Below are positions 16,844 through 26,699 of a DNA stretch of 64,000 nt, piece after piece. The position numbers and the translations under genes are program-made. Position 1 is the first letter of the stretch, and each line of letters opens with the position of its first letter. The notes beneath the pieces were generated by a model, which saw only the letters and a program-made list of their open reading frames with translations, was not told the origin of the DNA and made no database searches. This DNA comes from Fischerella sp. JS2 (lineage in GTDB: Bacteria > Cyanobacteriota > Cyanobacteriia > Cyanobacteriales > Nostocaceae), in contig NZ_CP135918.1 of the NCBI RefSeq assembly GCF_032393985.1, forward strand, positions 2,418,001 to 2,482,000. The letters run 5' to 3'.

Positions 16844-19800
16844 TCAATCTGCTCCTTCAATTGGTGCAAAACCTTGCCGTTGAATATTCTCCGTAATGGT
16901 ACGCGGTTCTAGAAATTGCAGCAAGTAATCAGGGCCACCAGCTTTAGAACCAACTCCAGAAAGTTTGAAACCACCAAAAGGTTGTCTTGCGACTATCGCA
17001 CCAGTAATGGTGCGGTTAATGTACAAATTCCCGACTTCAAAATCTTCTTGTGCTTTTTGAATGTGCGATGGTGTGCGAGAGTAAAGGCCTCCTGTCAAAG
17101 CATAGTTAGTACTATTGGCAATTTTCAAAGCTTCTGGGAAATTATTCGCTTTAATGACGGCGACGACCGGACCAAAAATTTCTTGTTGGGCAATTACTGC
17201 ATTTGGCGATACATCTGTAAAAATCACCGGGCCAATAAAATAACCGTTGTCCGGTGCTGGCATTTCCAAAGCAACCTTTGCTTCTGCCTTGCCTTTTTCG
17301 ATATACGCGCGAATGCGATCGCGTGCATTAGCATCAATCACAGGCCCTACCTGAGTACCAGGTAACTCCGCCGCACCCACGTTTAGCGATTTGGTTGCTT
17401 GTGCGAAACGCTGTACAAAGCTATCGTAAATAGCTGTGTGGACAATCACCCGTGAACAAGCAGAACATTTTTGACCGCTATAACCAAATGCCGATTGCAC
17501 AACACCCATAACTGCCTGGTCTAAATCAGCACTTTCATCGATGATAATGCCATTTTTGCCTCCCATCTCTGCAATTACCCGCTTCATATGCTTTTGACCA
17601 GGTTTGAGGTTGGCGGCTTCTGCATAAATTCTACAACCAACTTCTTGTGAGCCAGTAAAAGCAATTACATGTGTATCTGCGTGATTAACCAAGTAAGCAC
17701 CAACTTGGGAACCCTTGCCTGGTACATATTGAAATACACCTTTAGGTATACCAGCATCAACTAAGACTTCGGTTAGTTTCGCTGCAATCACTGATGATGT
17801 TTCCGCAGGTTTAAGCAAGGTACAATTACCAGTAACTAAAGCTGCGACTGTCATTCCTGTGGCGATCGCTAACGGAAAATTCCAAGGAGAAATCACAACC
17901 GTAATTCCCCGTGGTTGGTAAATATAACGATTTGTCTCGCCAGCAACGTCGTAATTGTAACCTTGATTCAGTCGTTCCATCTCTACAGCATAGTAGCGAC
18001 AGAAGTCGATCGCTTCACTTACTTCTGCGTCTGCTTCTCGCACTGGTTTTCCGACTTCCAGCACAATCCAAGCAGCAAGTTCAGCACGACGTTGTTCCAT
18101 TAAATCAGCAGCTTTGTATAAGATACCAGCACGTTGTTTCACGGGTGTTTTACGCCAACTAGGAAAGGCAGCTTTTGCAGCTTGCATTGCTTGTTCTGCT
18201 TGTTCGACGCTCAAGAGACCAATTTTACCAACTACTTCACTGTAATTTGACGGGTTAACGGAATCAATAATTTCTTGGCTATTAACATATTCACCATTAA
18301 TTAACGGCAGATAAGTTTTACCAAGTTGCTGGCGGACAGTTCGTAAAGCTTGTTGTGATTCCTTTCTTAATTCTTCCTCTGCATAATCTGTATCTGCTGC
18401 ACCAACAAATTTGTCAGCAATTTTTCCGTTGTCTTCTAGATTTCTAAACTCTCTTCTTCCGTCTCCCCTGGCTACTTTGTCGTCTGTGTCTGCTGCTACA
18501 AGTTCTCTTCTGCCATCTCCCCTGGCTACTTTCTCTTTGTCTTCCTGTCTTATTTGTGGAGGTGCTAGTAGTTCTTCTACAGGACGATTTTCTAAATTTT
18601 GCCTTAAGAAAGAACTATTAGCAGTATTTTCTAGCAAACGACGAATCAGATATGCCATTCCGGGGAGAAGTTCGCCATAGGGACAGTAAACGCGGACGCG
18701 ATAACCCTGATCAACTAAAGCTTTAGCAAGTTTGTCACCCATACCATAGAGGACTTGCATTTCAAAGCAACGGCGAGGAACTTTCAAACTTTGGGCGATC
18801 GCTATAGCATGAGCTTGCGATCGCACATTATGGCTACCAATAGCAGCATAAACGTATTGGTGATTTTCCAGCAATAACTGGGTAATGTTCTCAAAGTTCG
18901 CATCCGTTGCTGCTTTGTGATTGTAAACTGGCTGTGGCCAATGTTTCTGTTCTGCTTTAATAGTTTCTTGATCCCAGTAAGCACCTTTTACTAGACGAAT
19001 TGTAATGGGATAACCACGCTCTTTTGCCCAATCAATTAATGCTTTGGCATCTTGTTCACTGTCACGCAGATATGCTTGGATGGTCATACCAATATCTGTA
19101 CGAGTGCGAAACTCTTCTTCGAGCAAAAGTTTTTTCAGAATACTGAAAATTAAATCTTTGTACTCATACTGTTCCATATCAAAGTGAACAGCAACACCCA
19201 ACTCCTTAGCATGACGCAAAAGAATACGGATGCGATCGCTTACCCTTGCTTCACTACCTTGAGGATCTAATGGATCAAACTGGGAGTAAAAAGCCGTCAA
19301 CTTTACAGAAACCTGAACTTTCGACAGTGGTTCGCCATCTGCTTGATCAATTAATGGCACAGTTGCCCAATTCTTCGCTGCTTCTGCTAATTGTTGCATC
19401 AAATCAAGATAGCGTTCCAGATAAGATTGTGCTTCTGCTTCCGTGATTACCGCCTCACCTAGTAAATCTACGGTGAAAGCCATCTTGTCCTTGCGCAGTC
19501 GCTCAATCGTCTTGAGTACCTGTTTAATATTTTCTCCAGCAATATATTTATGAGCTAATGTTTCTACTGCTGTAGCCACAGTTGTAGCAGCAACCTGTCC
19601 TGGCATGGAATCGGGATTGGCAAAATTTAACATTCCCTTTAAGGCAGATGGTAATTCTACGGACTCATCGCCTAAATATTCCTGTAAGTGGGCGGCAATT
19701 TCCGATTTGCTATGTAAAGCAGGTAAAGTATCTATAAAACGAAATAACTGCACCCGTAATCCGGGATTGCTCATCGCCCAAGCCAGCATCCTATCATCCC

Positions 19801-19930
19801 AGCGCATCTGATCCCGTAAAGCCGAGAAGAAATTACGATTTTCCTGTGTCGCCCCTAGCAAAACTCTGGCAATTTCTTGGGTTTTCGCTTCGTAGGCACT
19901 AGTTTTTATTTGTAAAACCACAGATAACAA
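16844..19930 (-). CDS. putA: Bifunctional proline dehydrogenase / glutamate-semialdehyde dehydrogenase
   Basis: A 1028-residue enzyme converting proline to glutamate through P5C. The FAD-dependent proline dehydrogenase barrel spans about residues 80-470 (RLVKGAYWDQE, FEMQVLYGMG, YRVRVYCPYGELLPGMAY). The aldehyde dehydrogenase spans about 545-1015, with AEMGGKN for the catalytic Glu and GYSGQKCSACSR for the catalytic Cys. There is no N-terminal DNA-binding domain, so it is catalytic only. The linker at about 465-530 carries two imperfect copies of KVARGDGRRE and two of AADTD, making the protein some 35 residues longer than expected. Single gene with repeats at both ends. Confidence 0.95.
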   Translation of the reverse strand: MLSVVLQIKTSAYEAKTQEIARVLLGATQENRNFFSALRDQMRWDDRMLAWAMSNPGLRVQLFRFIDTLPALHSKSEIAAHLQEYLGDESVELPSALKGMLNFANPDSMPGQVAATTVATAVETLAHKYIAGENIKQVLKTIERLRKDKMAFTVDLLGEAVITEAEAQSYLERYLDLMQQLAEAAKNWATVPLIDQADGEPLSKVQVSVKLTAFYSQFDPLDPQGSEARVSDRIRILLRHAKELGVAVHFDMEQYEYKDLIFSILKKLLLEEEFRTRTDIGMTIQAYLRDSEQDAKALIDWAKERGYPITIRLVKGAYWDQETIKAEQKHWPQPVYNHKAATDANFENITQLLLENHQYVYAAIGSHNVRSQAHAIAIAQSLKVPRRCFEMQVLYGMGDKLAKALVDQGYRVRVYCPYGELLPGMAYLIRRLLENTANSSFLRQNLENRPVEELLAPPQIRQEDKEKVARGDGRRELVAADTDDKVARGDGRREFRNLEDNGKIADKFVGAADTDYAEEELRKESQQALRTVRQQLGKTYLPLINGEYVNSQEIIDSVNPSNYSEVVGKIGLLSVEQAEQAMQAAKAAFPSWRKTPVKQRAGILYKAADLMEQRRAELAAWIVLEVGKPVREADAEVSEAIDFCRYYAVEMERLNQGYNYDVAGETNRYIYQPRGITVVISPWNFPLAIATGMTVAALVTGNCTLLKPAETSSVIAAKLTEVLVDAGIPKGVFQYVPGKGSQVGAYLVNHADTHVIAFTGSQEVGCRIYAEAANLKPGQKHMKRVIAEMGGKNGIIIDESADLDQAVMGVVQSAFGYSGQKCSACSRVIVHTAIYDSFVQRFAQATKSLNVGAAELPGTQVGPVIDANARDRIRAYIEKGKAEAKVALEMPAPDNGYFIGPVIFTDVSPNAVIAQQEIFGPVVAVIKANNFPEALKIANSTNYALTGGLYSRTPSHIQKAQEDFEVGNLYINRTITGAIVARQPFGGFKLSGVGSKAGGPDYLLQFLEPRTITENIQRQGFAPIEGAD

Positions 19931-19950
19931 ACTCCTTATATAACAGTTAA

Positions 19951-19995
19951 CAGTAATTAGTAATCAGTTAACAGTTAACTGATTACTGATTACTG
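19951..19995. repeat. Inverted repeat upstream of putA
   Basis: CAGTAATTAGTAATCAGTTAA and its complement (one mismatch) are separated by three bases. The motif belongs to the GTTAACTGATTACTG family common between Nostocales genes. It lies just upstream of the putA start and could be a transcribed hairpin in its leader. Confidence 0.6.
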
Positions 19996-20676
19996 GCCCG
20001 TGTATTCTATTTTCGCTCTTTGATTTTGTCGCGACCACAACCAGATGGGTAGAATATTGCACAATTGTGAACAATTAAGCTACTCTCTGACGATATTTGC
20101 TGTGTTTATACAATCTGAGTCCGGTATAACTGGATATACGACAGCTTAGGTAGCTTAATTCATAAAGTAATTCCTAGTATTTAGAAACGCTCCTAAAAAT
20201 GACGAGCCTAACTAATTAACTTTATTTGTGTCAACCTATGTTATCACAACTCTCTGATTTATCAGTGTTAGCTTTTTTGCTACATAATTAGTACCTAATA
20301 TCGATTTTCTGTGAACATGATTAGTCGTTAATAGGATTTACACATTGACAGAAAAATCAAAATAGGAGATATATATGATTTTCAACCTTTGTAACTTGAT
20401 TTTTCTATTCCTCAATCAGCAATGTCTAGCAAAAGCTGCGTAACGTCTACACAAACAAGAAAACATGATTACTAAAAGTCTAAAATGATTTATTTTAGTG
20501 ATACATAAGATAATTAATTTGTAAATTGCGTAGATCATAGTTAATTAAATCTTTTACAAAAATTGCTCCAAAAGTTTATTTTTTGACTTGTATTTTGTTT
20601 TCTACTCCTTCATTAGCAGTAGAATTTTTATTCACACTTAATTTGTAGCGAATCAGGACTTCTCGAATAAATAAAA
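19996..20676. other. Divergent A/T-rich spacer, no gene seen
   Basis: About 680 bases between putA (minus) and the broken sensor-like gene (plus). All frames are short and A/T-rich. No tRNA, terminator with U tract or recognised operator was found. Confidence 0.45.
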
Positions 20677-21560
20677 ATGTATGTTTTGAATCGTTTAACA
20701 AAAGATGATTTATTAAAGTTTGCTGTGAAACTACGTAACATGAATACGGATGCTGCCAGTATGGAGGCAATGGCAGTAAGCATGGTAAGCTATATCTACA
20801 AAAATTTTGTCTTGCCAGATGGAAATCCGGCTTGTAGTTTAGTCAGATTTTTTAAAACCCATCCCTATGGCACTCTACCCGAAGACATTCAGTTGGAAGC
20901 AGAACTAATATTAAATGAACGTACTATAAATCAGGATACAAAGTGCCTAATATTATTGGCAACAATGGGAAAAATCCGCAGTGAAATTCAAGGAAATTGT
21001 CTATAGGACATCAGGTGATTTCATTAATAGACCAAGATACTGTTGCTAAAATTCCGATGATTTCCCAACTGATTTGGCAATTTGGTCTAGAAATAGAAAA
21101 TGTAATTAAGCCGGAACCAGAAATAATCATTAATTTAGGTAAGAAAAACTTTAATGTATTTTATATTCCAGAAGCAATTGATAGTCCATATATTCCAGCT
21201 CAAACCCAATTTGTTATTCCCTACCAAATAAAATCTGTTTTGGGATTGGGAGGTATGTTACCATCGGGAAACATTTTTGTCATTATTTTGTTTTCTAAAG
21301 TTCAAATTCCTATTGACTTAGCATACTTATTTAAATGGGTAGCTATGTATGCTAGAGTTGCAGCAACTTCTGTGGAGAATAAAGGAATTATTTTTGATGA
21401 GACACCAATCGATATTACAAATATTTCCCAGAATTCTTCACTTAAAAAAAGACATCAAGTCATTAACTTTCAAGGTGCTGATCTATAAGGAGTTAACTTC
21501 CAAGGAGCGAATTTAATCGGGGCAATCATGCCTGATGGCAGTATTTATACAGGAAAATAG
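20677..21560 (+). pseudogene. Sensor-like protein with pentapeptide tail, broken by a frameshift and a stop
   Basis: Three readable pieces form one protein. Piece 1 (20677-21006, 109 codons) ends at TAG; piece 2 continues in another frame from about 20997 with SIGHQVISLIDQDTVAKIP and reaches TAA at 21486-21488; piece 3 stays in that frame (GVNFQGANLIGAIMPDGS) to TAG at 21558-21560. The order LVRFFKTHPYG, KCLILLATMG, GHQVI, IPMISQLI, SPYIPAQTQFVIPY, SVLGLGGMLPSG occurs together in cyanobacterial sensory proteins of unknown function, which supports a single ancestral gene. The tail is a short pentapeptide repeat. An indel near 20990-21006 and a nonsense codon in the repeat make a functional product unlikely. 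Confidence 0.75.
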
Positions 21561-21742
21561 GGAATGGAGACAAGGGAGATAAGGGAGAGAGTAAACACCA
21601 ATGCCCATTCCCCGATCGCTGTTCTGCGATTACCAATCCCCAATCCCCTAGCTTATGCATAAACATAGCTTTATGGTACTTTAAACTTAAGTACACATTT
21701 TGCAACAAATCATTTTGACCCTGATGACTGGAGAATAGAACC

Positions 21743-22384
21743 TTGGGAGTAGAACTACGCAGTTTCGTATTTCTCGATAGCTTGCAACCCCAACACGCAG
21801 CATATATGGGAACGGTAGCTCAAGGTTTCTTGCCATTACCTGGGGATACATCGCTGTGGGTGGAAATCTCGCCTGGAATTGAGATTAATCGGATTACAGA
21901 TGTAGCACTCAAAGCTGCTTCCGTTCGTCCTGGAGTACAGGTAGTTGAAAGACTATACGGTTTATTGGAAGTTCATTCTGCTTCCCAAGGAGAAACACGA
22001 GCAGCCGGTCAAGCCATTTTAGCAACACTAGGAGTTAGAAGAGAAGAATGTCTCAAACCACGTGTTGTTTCTAGCCAGATTATCCGCAACATTGATGCTT
22101 ACCAAACACAACTAATTAACCGCACCCGTCGCGGACAATTATTACTGGCAGGACAAACGCTGTATGTATTGGAAGTTGAGCCTGCTGCTTACGCCGCCCT
22201 CGCTGCGAATGAAGCCGAAAAATCAGCAGCGATTAATATCTTGGAAGTTCAAGCTGTGGGTAGTTTTGGACGGCTTTATTTGGGTGGACAAGAACGGGAT
22301 ATTCTTGCAGGTGCAGCCGGAGCATTAACGGCAATTGAAAGTGTAGCAGGTAGGACAAATCCCCTGGCAATGCGTCAGGAATAA
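21743..22384 (+). CDS. Tandem BMC-fold (circularly permuted type) protein
   Basis: A 213-residue protein that appears to hold two bacterial-microcompartment-like domains. In the first, [20 protein letters not shown] followed by AASVRPG and [18 protein letters not shown] matches the strand order of permuted shell proteins such as EutS; in the second, [19 protein letters not shown] is followed by [19 protein letters not shown]. It lacks the usual CcmK/CcmO sequence and is not beside carboxysome genes. The start TTG 21743 follows GGAGAATAG at good spacing. Ten bases separate it from a pentapeptide gene, so the two form an operon. Assignment rests on motif pattern only. Confidence 0.65.
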   Translation: MGVELRSFVFLDSLQPQHAAYMGTVAQGFLPLPGDTSLWVEISPGIEINRITDVALKAASVRPGVQVVERLYGLLEVHSASQGETRAAGQAILATLGVRREECLKPRVVSSQIIRNIDAYQTQLINRTRRGQLLLAGQTLYVLEVEPAAYAALAANEAEKSAAINILEVQAVGSFGRLYLGGQERDILAGAAGALTAIESVAGRTNPLAMRQE

Positions 22385-22394
22385 AGGAGACAAA

Positions 22395-23054
22395 ATGGCA
22401 AATCAAGAGCATCTAGCTTTACTGAAAGCTGGTGCAGTCACATGGATGGAGTGGAGAGAAAAAAACCCCGATATTGAACCAGATTTGAGTGGTGTTGATC
22501 TCTATGAAGCAAATTTGGCTGAAGCTAACTTAAGTTTAGTTAATTTCAGTGTTGCCAACTTAAGTTTTACCCAACTTACCCAGGCAAATTTGAGCCATGC
22601 GAATTTGATTGGAGTTAACTTGAGTCAAGCCAATCTCAAAAATGCTGTGCTTGCTGATGCTAATTTAATTGGGGCTGACTTAAAAGGTGCAAACTTAAGA
22701 GGTGCTGATTTGGGTACAGCCAAACTGCACCGCACTAACCTCTGTTTTGCCAACCTCATCGAAGCTAACTTGATTGGGGCAGATTTGAGCAAAGCCAACC
22801 TGCACGAAGCGGAATTAATAGGAGCTTATCTTTATAAAGCTGATCTTTACCAAGTAAATCTCAGCAAAGCCCACCTGAGTAGTGCCTACCTGTTGCAGGC
22901 TAACCTGAGTGAGGCTGACTTGCGAGGTGCTGACTTGCGATGGAGTAACCTCAAAGGGGCTAATTTAGCAGGTGCTAACCTTACAGGAGCGAAGTTAGCA
23001 GGAGCTAATCTGAACGGTGCGAATTTTCAAGATACGATTATGCCTGATTCTTAG
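22395..23054 (+). CDS. Pentapeptide-repeat protein, operon partner of the BMC-fold gene
   Basis: A 219-residue protein. The first 30 residues form a short cap (LLKAGAVTWMEWREKNP) also found in other cyanobacterial pentapeptide proteins; residues about 32-215 are almost regular A(N/D)Lxx units, enough for some nine coils of a quadrilateral beta helix. There is no signal peptide or membrane segment, so it is probably cytoplasmic. ATG 22395 is preceded by AAAGGAGACAAA. The end (GANFQDTIMPDS) resembles the tail of the broken gene at 20677-21560, suggesting that both came from related pentapeptide modules. Function unknown. Confidence 0.88.
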   Translation: MANQEHLALLKAGAVTWMEWREKNPDIEPDLSGVDLYEANLAEANLSLVNFSVANLSFTQLTQANLSHANLIGVNLSQANLKNAVLADANLIGADLKGANLRGADLGTAKLHRTNLCFANLIEANLIGADLSKANLHEAELIGAYLYKADLYQVNLSKAHLSSAYLLQANLSEADLRGADLRWSNLKGANLAGANLTGAKLAGANLNGANFQDTIMPDS

Positions 23055-23112
23055 TACAGCTTTGCAACTTACATCTAATGTGAATTGAAACCACGACAAA
23101 ATTATTTTATGG

Positions 23113-23248
23113 AAATCGAACACCGATAAACACAGATAGATTATTTGTATCGCTTCTCTATTTGCAAAATTTATCTTATTGTATTGACTAATCTAACGAT
23201 CTATCTATGTACATCGGTGTTTATTGGTGTGCATCGGTGTTCGATTTT
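23113..23248. repeat. Fold-back repeat (AAATCGAACACCGAT family)
   Basis: AAATCGAACACCGATAAACA at 23113 and the complement of the same words at 23200-23248 form an imperfect inverted repeat around an A/T-rich core. Related words occur at 26545-26590, 27921-27967, 30259-30286 and 50180-50235. It looks like a non-coding, foldable interspersed element. Confidence 0.7.
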
Positions 23249-23318
23249 TCAAAATACCGTGTTTTATGGGCTTTTCTTATACCAATTCAATTAATGATTG
23301 CAACACATCCTTGGATAA

Positions 23319-23338
23319 AGACGCGATGAATCGCGTCT
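23319..23338. repeat. Palindromic repeat, GACGCGA family, copy 3
   Basis: AGACGCGAT-GA-ATCGCGTCT, with extension CTAC on the right. It lies 43 bases after the stop codon side of the carotenoid oxygenase gene. Confidence 0.75.
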
Positions 23339-23381
23339 CTACAAGATGGCCTATCTGTCGCATTCTTTTGGCGAATTGGTA

Positions 23382-24836
23382 TTACACTTCTTTCCAAGTA
23401 CCGTGAAAACTATGAGGAATCACACTTGGTAGTTCCAGTTTACACACAGGTTCTTCATTTAACCGATGAGCATTAAAAACCCAAACTTGACTACGATCGC
23501 AATTGCCATCGTACACAACTGTTAAAATCCAAGCTTGTTCTGGGTTGTCGGCGTCTGTAACGTAAATGGGTTCACTAGGATAGCAATTTTCACCAAAGTC
23601 TGCTTCGGTGAGAGTTTCGCTTTCGTGATCGTAGCAGGCGATCGCATTTAATAGTTCTTGGCTAATATCTGTTCCTTGTCGAGATATGGAAAAATAAGTG
23701 TAGCGCGAGGCTTGTCCAACATTTTCAGGTGGTACGCTGGGGAATTCACAATTGCGGTCTAATATTTGGTGAATGTTTGTCACTGCACCAGTTTGAGGAT
23801 TGATACGAACTCGCGTCAGTGTACTCTTGGCTGGCGTGTGAGTTTCACCAAACGCTACTTGTTGGAGAAACTGGTTTGTCTGAAAGTCTTGATAGCGGGC
23901 AATATCTACAACGACTTCACCGCTAGCATCTACATAACCATTAGCAAAATGCCACTGGAACCAAGGTTCTGTTTCTCCCCGACTTACCAAGGAAAGTGTT
24001 TGGCGATCAAAAATTAAAATTTGTGTTCCTACCTGGGGTTGCCATTTGAGACAATCACTGTAAGTATTTATTCCAAGGAGAACGGGAAGAATATTCAACC
24101 GGACAGCAGGAACAAAAAAGACAAGATATGGCCCTGCTAGGACAAAATCATGTATGACAGGCAAGCCTTCTAGAGGAAACTGCGCTTTTTGGACGATTTT
24201 ACCTGTCCAGTCACTTTTGAAAAGATTGAGTGTACCATTATTTCCAACGGAGATACCAAAATTAAAAATCTCTTTAGTGTGTAAATCTACACTAGGATGA
24301 GCAGAATAGGGCAAGCCTTTGTCAAGTCTGCCCAAATTGTCTGAACCTTTGGTTTCCAGTGTTTGTAGGTCTAAGGCATAAGGATGATCACCTTCCCACA
24401 GAGCCAATAGTTTATCAGGCAATGCTAGCACCGAGGTATTGGCTACATTCTTAATTGGCTTTAACCATCGATTCCAAAATGCTCCTGGTGCTGTCATTCC
24501 GTAGTTACCGTAAAGCAGTTTCCCTGCTGCTGTTTCTTTTTTGTAACCATCTGTTTGGACGTAGCGATAGACAGCAGTAGCACCCCCCCCTTCTTCGAGG
24601 GGAGTAGAAGTGTTGAAGTGTACTCCCAGAATTGCACCATCTCCATCAAACCAATGTCCCACATGAATCCCGCCCCGCTCTAGCCGTGCAGGACCGTTGC
24701 GATATAATGTGCCGCGCAAACCAGGTGGGATTGTGCCAGTAATTACAGGTAGGGGAGTAAGTGGGAATTCTTGGGCAGGTTTAGCGATCGCGTTTGCCCA
24801 AGCTTTTTTTCTTAATTTTTCATTAATTAAAGGCAT
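23382..24836 (-). CDS. Carotenoid oxygenase (RPE65/apocarotenoid oxygenase family)
   Basis: A 484-residue non-haem iron enzyme that cleaves carotenoids or apocarotenoids oxidatively. The iron-binding His residues expected of the seven-bladed propeller are visible in LPYSAHPSVD, GLPVIHDFVL, FQWHFANGY and PHSFHGTW; the N-terminal signature GTLYRNGPA is followed by HVGHWFDGDGAI. ATG 24836 is chosen because it places GTLYRNGP at the usual distance from the start; an upstream ATG at 24917 would add 27 hydrophobic residues. Neither has a clear ribosome site. The substrate could be an apocarotenal, as for the Synechocystis enzyme, but this is not shown. Confidence 0.88.
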   Translation of the reverse strand: MPLINEKLRKKAWANAIAKPAQEFPLTPLPVITGTIPPGLRGTLYRNGPARLERGGIHVGHWFDGDGAILGVHFNTSTPLEEGGGATAVYRYVQTDGYKKETAAGKLLYGNYGMTAPGAFWNRWLKPIKNVANTSVLALPDKLLALWEGDHPYALDLQTLETKGSDNLGRLDKGLPYSAHPSVDLHTKEIFNFGISVGNNGTLNLFKSDWTGKIVQKAQFPLEGLPVIHDFVLAGPYLVFFVPAVRLNILPVLLGINTYSDCLKWQPQVGTQILIFDRQTLSLVSRGETEPWFQWHFANGYVDASGEVVVDIARYQDFQTNQFLQQVAFGETHTPAKSTLTRVRINPQTGAVTNIHQILDRNCEFPSVPPENVGQASRYTYFSISRQGTDISQELLNAIACYDHESETLTEADFGENCYPSEPIYVTDADNPEQAWILTVVYDGNCDRSQVWVFNAHRLNEEPVCKLELPSVIPHSFHGTWKEV

Positions 24837-24917
24837 AGAAAATTTACCGAGGCAAGGGTGTAAGGGGGTAAGAAAGTAGGAAGAAGCGATCGCTACAGCT
24901 AAAGGAACGGCGATCAT

Positions 24918-25212
24918 AAACTCTAGGATGATTCACGAACTAGGAACGGGTGCGCTTGTGCAGATAAGGGCTGTTCTTGTGAGGTAGAAGTGTATTGTAT
25001 CCAAATTGAAATTGCATAATAATTCTCTTTTTCATGCTAGGAACCCATTGTGACACTTTCTTATTTAAGTTAAGCCGACCATCAAAAGCGATCGCCCAAA
25101 TTAGTTAACCTAGACAATAAGATTAAATCTATCGCAAGTCAGATGCGAGCAATTACTTGGAAGCTTTACCTGGGGTATGGTCAAATAAATAGATTAATAG
25201 ATTTGAGGAATT
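24918..25212. other. Divergent promoter region between carotenoid oxygenase and importer genes
   Basis: About 295 bases holding the promoters of both genes. I looked for an NtcA site (GTA-N8-TAC), plausible for an amino-acid importer, and found none with correct spacing. Confidence 0.4.
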
Positions 25213-26463
25213 TTGCCACTTATGAAACAAACTATTACTCGCACAACAGCATTCTTGGCTTCTTGTACTCTCCTACTTACAGCCTGTGGTGGTAGCAACA
25301 CAGGTACAAACACAAGTATAAACACAGGTACAAACACAGCCACCAACACCTCAACAACCAGTATATCTGGTCCTATACCTATTGGTATTGCCTTTGCCCA
25401 AACCAGCAACGTCGCATTACTCGGTCAGGAAGGGGTGGCAGGTGCAAAAATTGCTGAGAAGTATTTTAATGACCAAGGTGGCATTAACGGCACAAAGATC
25501 AAGCTGGTATTTCAAGATGCTGGTGGTGACGAAGCTGGAGCAATTAATGCATTTCAAACTTTAATTAATAAAGATAAAGTTGTTGGTATTGTTGGTCCGA
25601 CTTTATCACAACAAGCCTTTAGTGCTGACCCCATCGCTGAACGGGCAAAAGTACCAGTAATTGGCGCATCTAACACAGCAAAAGGTGTTCCTGAAATTGG
25701 TGATTACATAGCTCGTGTATCTGCACCAGTTTCTGTTGTCGCACCTAATTCTGTGAAAGCTGCACTGAAGCAAAATCCTAACATTAAAAAAGTAGCAGTT
25801 TTTTATGCTCAAAATGATGCTTTTAATAAATCAGAAACAGAAATTTTTCAGAAAACAGTTAAAGATCAAGGATTAGAATTAGTCACAGTCCAAAAATTTC
25901 AAACTACTGATACCGATTTTCAAGCCCAAGCAACCAACGCCCTGAATTTAAAACCAGATTTAATCATTATTTCTGGTCTGGCTGCTGATGGTGGTAACTT
26001 AGTACGGCAGTTGCGAGAGTTAGGATACAAAGGTGCAATTATTGGTGGTAATGGTTTGAATACATCAAATGTATTGTCTGTTTGTAAAGCTCTTTGTGAT
26101 GGCGTTATGATTGCTCAAGCTTACAGTCCAGAACATCCAGGAGAAATCAACGCTGCATTTCGCAAAGCATACGTAGAGCAATACAAAAAAGAACCACCCC
26201 AATTTAGCGCTCAAGCTTTTACAGCAGTGCAGGTGTATGTAGAGGCTTTGAAAGCTTTAGATAAAAAAACCAAAATTACCACCCTTCCTGTAGATAAACT
26301 ACGGACAGAATTAAATAAACAGATACTAGCAGGTAAATACAATACGCCTATTGGTGAAATTTCATTTACTCCAGAAGGTGAAATTGTGCAAAAAGACTTT
26401 TATGTTGCTCAAATTAAGATGGAAAAAAATGGTAACAATGGAAAATTTGCATTTTTAAAATAA
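25213..26463 (+). CDS. livJ: Branched-chain/neutral amino acid ABC importer, binding lipoprotein
   Basis: A 416-residue periplasmic receptor of the HAAT family. The N-terminus is a lipoprotein signal with lipobox LTAC and Cys22 as the lipidated residue, followed by a Thr/Asn-rich linker of repeated NTGTNT-type units. The two-lobed type-I binding fold starts at IPIGIAFAQT; GPTLSQQAF and VIGASNTAKG are the usual hinge and ligand-contact stretches. Homologous to LivJ/LivK and to NatB of the Anabaena N-I system. First gene of the importer locus; the permeases and ATPases follow on the same strand. GAGG lies 13 bases before ATG, a weak ribosome site. Confidence 0.9.
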   Translation: MPLMKQTITRTTAFLASCTLLLTACGGSNTGTNTSINTGTNTATNTSTTSISGPIPIGIAFAQTSNVALLGQEGVAGAKIAEKYFNDQGGINGTKIKLVFQDAGGDEAGAINAFQTLINKDKVVGIVGPTLSQQAFSADPIAERAKVPVIGASNTAKGVPEIGDYIARVSAPVSVVAPNSVKAALKQNPNIKKVAVFYAQNDAFNKSETEIFQKTVKDQGLELVTVQKFQTTDTDFQAQATNALNLKPDLIIISGLAADGGNLVRQLRELGYKGAIIGGNGLNTSNVLSVCKALCDGVMIAQAYSPEHPGEINAAFRKAYVEQYKKEPPQFSAQAFTAVQVYVEALKALDKKTKITTLPVDKLRTELNKQILAGKYNTPIGEISFTPEGEIVQKDFYVAQIKMEKNGNNGKFAFLK

Positions 26464-26699
26464 GTTAGACCTAATGTGAATTCAAACTATGGCAAAAATC
26501 CTGTTTTTAAAATCGTAGACGCGCTCATAGGCTTCCCGCAGGGTACACAGATGAATACAGACAGATTATCGGTGTGCATCTGTCTACTTGCATCTAAGCC
26601 GCGCAAAGTACGTCTACATAGGTGTTCGTTAATTAAAAGTAATTACAAACACCACATACTTTATGTGGTGAATTCCTAGTCTCTTACCTATAACTTCCA
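26464..26699. repeat. Repeat-filled spacer before livH
   Basis: Holds GTAGACGCGCTCATAGGC-type sequence (26516-26549), an inverted partner CCGCGCAAAGTACGTCTAC (about 26600-26618), the CACAGATGAATACAGAC words, and a perfect 9-bp hairpin CACCACATA-CTT-TATGTGGTG (26650-26670) 29 bases before the livH start without a T tract. Confidence 0.6.

Noticed and set aside
24918-25212. NtcA-binding site upstream of the amino-acid importer
   Set aside because: GTA and TAC words are present but not with the required eight-base spacing.
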